From Actinomycetes bacterium (GTDB taxonomy: Bacteria; Actinomycetota; Coriobacteriia; Coriobacteriales; Eggerthellaceae), in the NCBI GenBank assembly GCA_023395755.1, contig JAEWYG010000138.1, forward strand, positions 1 through 10,505: a stretch of 10,505 nucleotides of DNA, given 5' to 3'. Positions 6,707 to 10,505 of this stretch are shown here, piece after piece. The notes below the pieces were generated by a model. The model searched no databases, was not told where the DNA came from, and saw only the letters and a list, made by a program, of their open reading frames with translations. The translations under genes and the position numbers were made by a program. Position 1 is the first letter of the stretch; each line of letters begins with the position of its first letter.

Positions 6707-7610
6707 TTTTGCTTACTTTATAAAAGAGTCCCTTACGGGATTCACGCGTAATCTATCCACTGCACTGGGCTCCATTGTCACTATATTTTTGTCACTTTTG
6801 ATCATTGGTATTTTCTTTGTTGGTGGCATTGTTGTGGAAAAAGTGGTGTCGTCTATCGAAAATGAGGTGTCCATTGCGGTGTTTCTTGCCGACGATGCGC
6901 CCGAGTCCGATATTCAATCGCTCGAAAACTATATCAAGGGTCTCAATGGTGTTGCATCTGTTGGGTTTACAACCAAAGAGCAGGCGCTTGACAACTTCCG
7001 GAATTCGATGACTTCGAATCCTGAGATCATCGACTCGCTTGACGGCCAGAACCCCTTGCCGGCCTCTATTGACGTGGAACTTTCCGATCCTCAGTTGGTT
7101 GAACAGGTTGCAACCTCTATTGAAGACAATGCTACTTTTCAGAAAATTTATGGCTACAATACCGCTGCCGAGTCGCTGAAGTATGGACAGAAGACGGTTG
7201 AAAAACTGTTCTCGCTCACCAACTATGTCCGCTATATCGGTATTGCACTTATCGCGCTCCTTATCTTCATCGCTATGGTATTCATTAATAACACTATTCG
7301 CTTGGCTATTCTGGCGCGTCGTAAGGAAATTGCCATCATGCGTCTTGTGGGTGCGTCCAATGGTTTTATTCGCGGACCCTTCCTGATGGAAGGTGCGCTC
7401 CATGCTATCATCGGTTCACTGTTGGGGGTGGGTATGCTGGAGTTGCTGCGTAACTTTGCACTGCCGAAGTTGCAGGGAGCTCTTCAGTTCCTGCCTTTGC
7501 AGCTTGATTTGAGTGCATTCTTGATGATTTATGCTGCGTTGATATTAGCTGGACTCATTATTGGTTTGTTCGGCTCGGCTTTGGCTATGCGTCGCTACTT
7601 GAAGGTGTAA
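6699..7610 (+). CDS. ftsX: Cell division membrane protein FtsX
   Basis: FtsX is the integral membrane partner of FtsE. Its large extracellular loop passes the ATPase signal to wall hydrolases or their adaptors. The 303-residue product shows the family topology. A cytoplasmic N-terminus (SFAYFIKESLTGFTRNL) precedes TM1 at about 24-46. An extracellular domain of about 130 residues follows (48-175, with SIAVFLADDA and the PLPASIDVEL segment). Then come TM2 at about 179-197, the conserved cytoplasmic stretch ARRKEIAIMRLVGAS at 206-220, TM3 at about 227-248 and TM4 at about 272-295, ending in MRRYLKV. The start ATG 6699 lies inside the end of ftsE (overlap ATGTCTAG). A G-rich run at 6681-6686 may serve as the ribosome site at longish spacing. 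The frame is open further upstream within ftsE, but that part is a shadow. The length fits actinobacterial FtsX. Confidence 0.96.
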   Translation: MSSFAYFIKESLTGFTRNLSTALGSIVTIFLSLLIIGIFFVGGIVVEKVVSSIENEVSIAVFLADDAPESDIQSLENYIKGLNGVASVGFTTKEQALDNFRNSMTSNPEIIDSLDGQNPLPASIDVELSDPQLVEQVATSIEDNATFQKIYGYNTAAESLKYGQKTVEKLFSLTNYVRYIGIALIALLIFIAMVFINNTIRLAILARRKEIAIMRLVGASNGFIRGPFLMEGALHAIIGSLLGVGMLELLRNFALPKLQGALQFLPLQLDLSAFLMIYAALILAGLIIGLFGSALAMRRYLKV

Positions 7611-7631
7611 CAGAGGAGCTCGTCGGTCTTC

Positions 7632-8921
7632 ATGATGAAGCACGGAGATAATATTTCGGTTGCGGCGTCCGCGCGTAAAATGCGGGCCCGCAACTTGCAT
7701 TTGATGCGTATTCTAGCCTTCGTTGTTTGCGTATGCGCAGCTTTTGCTGTTGGGTTTTTCTTGCGCGGGAACAACGCCTTACTGGAGTCGGTTGGGTTCT
7801 CGTCGATAACAAGCGACAGTGAACCGGTTTCGGGCGCTTCATCAATGAAAGATAAGGATGCCTACAACTCGCTTTCTGTGCGTCTTTCCGAAGTTGAGGA
7901 TATCATCAAACAAGACAGTCTCGACACCTATGATCTAGAGGTAGCCACCACGAGCGTTATGGGCGCATTTGCTGAAGCTACAGAAGATAATTATCTTCGC
8001 TACTACGATTCGGCACGTTATGCTTCGCTCATGCACGAAAGTTCCGGAAGCTATGCCGGCATCGGTGTACTTTTTTCTGAATTCAATGGTCAGGCTTATG
8101 CAGTCGATGTATTCGACGGCTCGGTTGCGCAGGTGGCGGGTATTCGTCAAGGAGACTACGTAGTAGCTATAGATGGCGATCGTGGTCAGAAGTGGTCAAT
8201 GAGTGAGGTTACTACGTCGCTTGATCGCACCGAGGGCGATACTGTCGTTATTACCTGGCGTCGTCCGGCTACGCTTGAGACAGAGGGTGGAGACGAGTTT
8301 ACTACAACGCTTACGTGTTCGCGCTACGACGTAAAAAATGTCACCAGTGAGCTCTCTGACGAAGTGGGCTACATCAAGGTTAAGCAACTTACCCAAAACT
8401 CGTCAAGTTTGGTGAAGCAGGCTATTGTTGATCTTGCCTCGAAAGGCGCTTTGTCCTATGTGCTCGACTTGCGTGATAATCCCGGTGGATATTTAACTCA
8501 GGCGGTTGATCTGGCCAGTTTGTTCGTAAAGAGTGGCACTATTGTGCAGATTCAGACCAAAGATGGCAAAAGTGCGAAGGCGGCTACAGGAAACGTAGCT
8601 ACGGATAGACCCCTCGTGGTACTGGTAAACGAGAATACCGCTGCAGCAGCGGAAGTGCTGGCTGCAGCCCTGCAAGAGAATCAGCGGGGTACATTGGTGG
8701 GAACTAATACGTTGGGCAAGGGGTCGGTACAGGTTACGCGTGATCTAAGTTTCGGAGGGGCATTACGCTATACAGCCGCCTATTACTTGAGTCCTCAAGG
8801 ACGCGGTATTAATGGTGTGGGCGTTGCGCCAAATGTAACCATGGGTCTTTCGGGTGATGCAGCAAGCGACAGCCAGAAGAGCCTTGCTATGGAGACCGCT
8901 CAGTCTCTCGTGCGGGAGTAG
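7632..8921 (+). CDS. PDZ/S41-family (CtpA/CtpB-like) protein lacking the catalytic serine
   Basis: S41 carboxy-terminal processing proteases are surface serine proteases with a Ser-Lys dyad, often with a glutamine; they trim exported proteins. This 429-residue product has one N-terminal membrane anchor (about 25-44, preceded by Arg/Lys residues, so the bulk is outside). A helical region follows, then a PDZ domain at about 140-225 (YAGIGVLF, VAGIRQGDYVVAIDG). The S41 core runs from about 245, with GYIKVKQL and LDLRDNPGG. The catalytic segment reads NENTAAAAEV. Aligned on the conserved Glu (E341) and the Lys 25 residues downstream (K363 in LGKGSVQ), the nucleophile position is A338, not Ser. 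K363 and Q367 remain. By family rules the protein should be inactive. It starts 21 bases after ftsX; AGAGGAG at 7612-7618 is its ribosome site, 13 bases from ATG 7632 and 16 from the adjacent ATG 7635. ctpB lies near ftsEX in Bacillus subtilis. The family is secure; loss of activity is inferred. Confidence 0.93.
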   Translation: MMKHGDNISVAASARKMRARNLHLMRILAFVVCVCAAFAVGFFLRGNNALLESVGFSSITSDSEPVSGASSMKDKDAYNSLSVRLSEVEDIIKQDSLDTYDLEVATTSVMGAFAEATEDNYLRYYDSARYASLMHESSGSYAGIGVLFSEFNGQAYAVDVFDGSVAQVAGIRQGDYVVAIDGDRGQKWSMSEVTTSLDRTEGDTVVITWRRPATLETEGGDEFTTTLTCSRYDVKNVTSELSDEVGYIKVKQLTQNSSSLVKQAIVDLASKGALSYVLDLRDNPGGYLTQAVDLASLFVKSGTIVQIQTKDGKSAKAATGNVATDRPLVVLVNENTAAAAEVLAAALQENQRGTLVGTNTLGKGSVQVTRDLSFGGALRYTAAYYLSPQGRGINGVGVAPNVTMGLSGDAASDSQKSLAMETAQSLVRE

Positions 8922-8925
8922 GGTT

Positions 8926-10505
8926 ATGGCTCGCTCGCGGGCGCATACGCGTCGGCATCCTCGTAGTAACCCTCGTGGTGTTTTGATGGTACGCGGCGGA
9001 GGTTTTGGGTTTGTGCAAACGGACGCGGGAGATTACTTTATTCCTGCGTCGAAGATGGCAGGTGCTTTTGATGGCGACCTTGTGGAAGTGGTACCTCTGC
9101 CTCAGGTTGGCGCAAAGAAAAAGCAGTCTTTTGCTCAAGCGCACAATTTGAGGCCAGGCGAGCAACCCGCCGCACGTGTGCTGCGTGTTATTGACCGCGC
9201 CCACGATACGCTTTTGGGACGCTATGAAGTGGTCGAACCTTTTGGCGTAGTTGTTCCTGAAGATCCGCGCATTCCTTATGATATTTTTACCATGCGCGCC
9301 GATCATCCAGATGTTCCGGATGGCTCTCTCGTGCGTGTGCGCATTACTACGTTTCCCAGTCGTAACACTGCAGCGACAGGCGTAGTGGAAGAGGTTATCG
9401 GTATTGCCGGTGATGAGAATTTAGGGGTAGACCTTATTGTGGCACGCCATAAACTCGAGACTGAGTTTTCTGCAGGCGCGCTGGCAGAGGCGCGTTCGGC
9501 GGCCTTGGATGAGGAATCGGCGCTGATGGAGGGGTATCATGACTTGCGGTCGCGTTTTACTCTCACTATTGACCCTGCCGATGCGCGAGATTTCGATGAC
9601 GCATTATCACTGGAGCGGGTTTCCCTTGATGAGCCTGCCGATGTTGAGCGCATCCCTTCGGGGGTTCGTGGAGTACATGGTCGGGAAGTTAAGGCTGCGG
9701 TGTGGCGACTAGGGGTGCATATTGCAGATGTGTCTCATTATGTACCTTGGAATTCCTCGTTGGATATGGATGCGAGACGGCGCGCCACGAGTGTTTATCT
9801 GGTTGACCGGGTTGTTCCCATGCTTCCCGATGAGCTTTCAGGAGATCTGTGCTCGCTTCGACCCGATGAAGTTCGTCGTACGATGACGGCCGATTTGTAT
9901 TTGGATAAGCAAGCACGTTTGGTAGGCTATGAGCTTTACCCTGCGCTCATTAAGTCGAATGCTCGACTTTCCTATGAGGAGGCGCAAGCTTTGCTTGATG
10001 GAGCCGCAGAAAATAGCGTCTCGTTGAAGCAAGAGGATGCCTCTTCTCTTATCGGACGACTTGAACCGCTGTCGCAGATTGTAAAGTTGCGAGGGGCTGC
10101 CCGTCAAGCAGCTGGTGGGTTAGATTTTGATACGGTTGAAGCTAAAGTTCGGCTTGATGCTGAGGGGCATCCTCAAGGTATTGATCTTCGTCGCAAAACC
10201 GACGCGACTTCGCTTGTCGAGGAAGCCATGATTTTAGCAAACGAAACGGTGGCACAACATCTGCGCGATGCGAAGTTTCCGGGCATTTTCCGTGTTCATG
10301 ATAAACCGTCGGCCGATAGTCTGGCGGCATTGATTCCCGTGTTCCAGGAGTTCTCTTGGTTTAAAGAGATTGATCAGAATCGGTTGGTGGCGGGTGATCC
10401 GCATGTGCTTGCTCAAGCGCTTGAATGCAGCAAGGGCCGTGTTGAGGGTGACTTGGTATCGACGCTTCTCTTGCGTGCCATGAAACGTGCGATATACCGC
10501 CAAGA
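8926..10505 (+). CDS. rnr: Ribonuclease R (RNase II/R family), 3'-truncated by the window
   Basis: RNase R is a processive 3'-to-5' exoribonuclease that degrades structured RNA and helps clear stalled mRNAs together with tmRNA/SmpB. About 526 codons are visible and the frame runs off the window end. Near the N-terminus is a cold-shock OB domain (RGVLMVRGGGFGFVQTD, FIPASKM); no room exists for the helix-turn-helix domain found in Escherichia coli RNase R. A second OB region follows. The RNB catalytic domain starts near residue 210: IDPADARDFDDA has the metal-binding aspartates D216, D219 (less certain), D222, D224 and D225, followed by GVHIADVSHYV at 263-273, SVYLVDRVVPMLPDELS, and EEAMILANETVA. 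About 20 more residues than usual lie between DDALSLE and LGVHIADV. The start ATG 8926 follows GGGAG (8914-8918) at a spacing of seven, with only four bases after the S41 stop. The remaining RNB part and any S1 domain lie outside the window. Confidence 0.95.
   Translation, partial: MARSRAHTRRHPRSNPRGVLMVRGGGFGFVQTDAGDYFIPASKMAGAFDGDLVEVVPLPQVGAKKKQSFAQAHNLRPGEQPAARVLRVIDRAHDTLLGRYEVVEPFGVVVPEDPRIPYDIFTMRADHPDVPDGSLVRVRITTFPSRNTAATGVVEEVIGIAGDENLGVDLIVARHKLETEFSAGALAEARSAALDEESALMEGYHDLRSRFTLTIDPADARDFDDALSLERVSLDEPADVERIPSGVRGVHGREVKAAVWRLGVHIADVSHYVPWNSSLDMDARRRATSVYLVDRVVPMLPDELSGDLCSLRPDEVRRTMTADLYLDKQARLVGYELYPALIKSNARLSYEEAQALLDGAAENSVSLKQEDASSLIGRLEPLSQIVKLRGAARQAAGGLDFDTVEAKVRLDAEGHPQGIDLRRKTDATSLVEEAMILANETVAQHLRDAKFPGIFRVHDKPSADSLAALIPVFQEFSWFKEIDQNRLVAGDPHVLAQALECSKGRVEGDLVSTLLLRAMKRAIYRQ

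Noticed and set aside
8887..9306. Minus-strand frame opposite the start of rnr
   Set aside because: The plus strand carries an open RNase R frame with cold-shock and RNB motifs through this region; the minus-strand translation is Arg/Thr/His-rich without a domain.

Overview
The window is a gene-dense, entirely plus-strand stretch carrying eight protein genes. Its base composition looks moderate (roughly half G+C by eye, not computed). Protein features resemble the actinobacterial class Coriobacteriia: SecA with a C-terminal zinc tail, FtsE ending in an RDQxRGVYG-type tail, a split transketolase, and RF2 without a frameshift. A genus such as Cryptobacterium or another Eggerthellales member with moderate G+C is my guess; this is inference from style and gene order, not a database match.

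Layout: a short leader with a GC-rich hairpin (1-77); secA, the preprotein translocase ATPase (78-2894); prfB, release factor 2 (2902-3993); the two halves of a split transketolase (4011-4850 and 4843-5817); ftsE and ftsX, the divisome ABC transporter (5864-6706 and 6699-7610); a membrane-anchored PDZ/S41 carboxy-terminal-processing-protease homologue (7632-8921); and the 5' part of rnr, RNase R (8926 to the window end). The longest gap between genes is 46 bases and two gene pairs overlap by 8 bases, so this reads as one long operon or a chain of co-transcribed genes. No tRNA, rRNA, CRISPR array, insertion sequence or convincing rho-independent terminator was seen, and no gene-free stretch exceeds 300 bases.

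Functionally the cluster joins protein export (SecA), translation termination (RF2), sugar-phosphate metabolism (transketolase), septal cell-wall control (FtsEX plus a surface PDZ/S41 protein) and RNA turnover (RNase R). The secA-prfB-ftsE-ftsX-S41 order recalls the Bacillus subtilis secA/prfB/ftsEX/ctpB neighbourhood, with the transketolase pair inserted.

Two points stand out. First, the S41 homologue has alanine where the catalytic serine should be (NTAAAAE in place of the usual NTASAAE or SASASE), while the catalytic lysine and glutamine remain. It is therefore probably a pseudoprotease, and its position next to FtsX raises the possibility of a non-enzymatic adaptor role. Second, RF2 carries Ser-Pro-Thr where the stop-codon-reading tripeptide is normally Ser-Pro-Phe, which places an RF1-type residue at the third position. 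Smaller points are the roughly 50-residue N-terminal extension of FtsE, an extra loop in the RNase R catalytic domain, and the rarity of TGA stops (one of seven, backed by an in-frame TAA).
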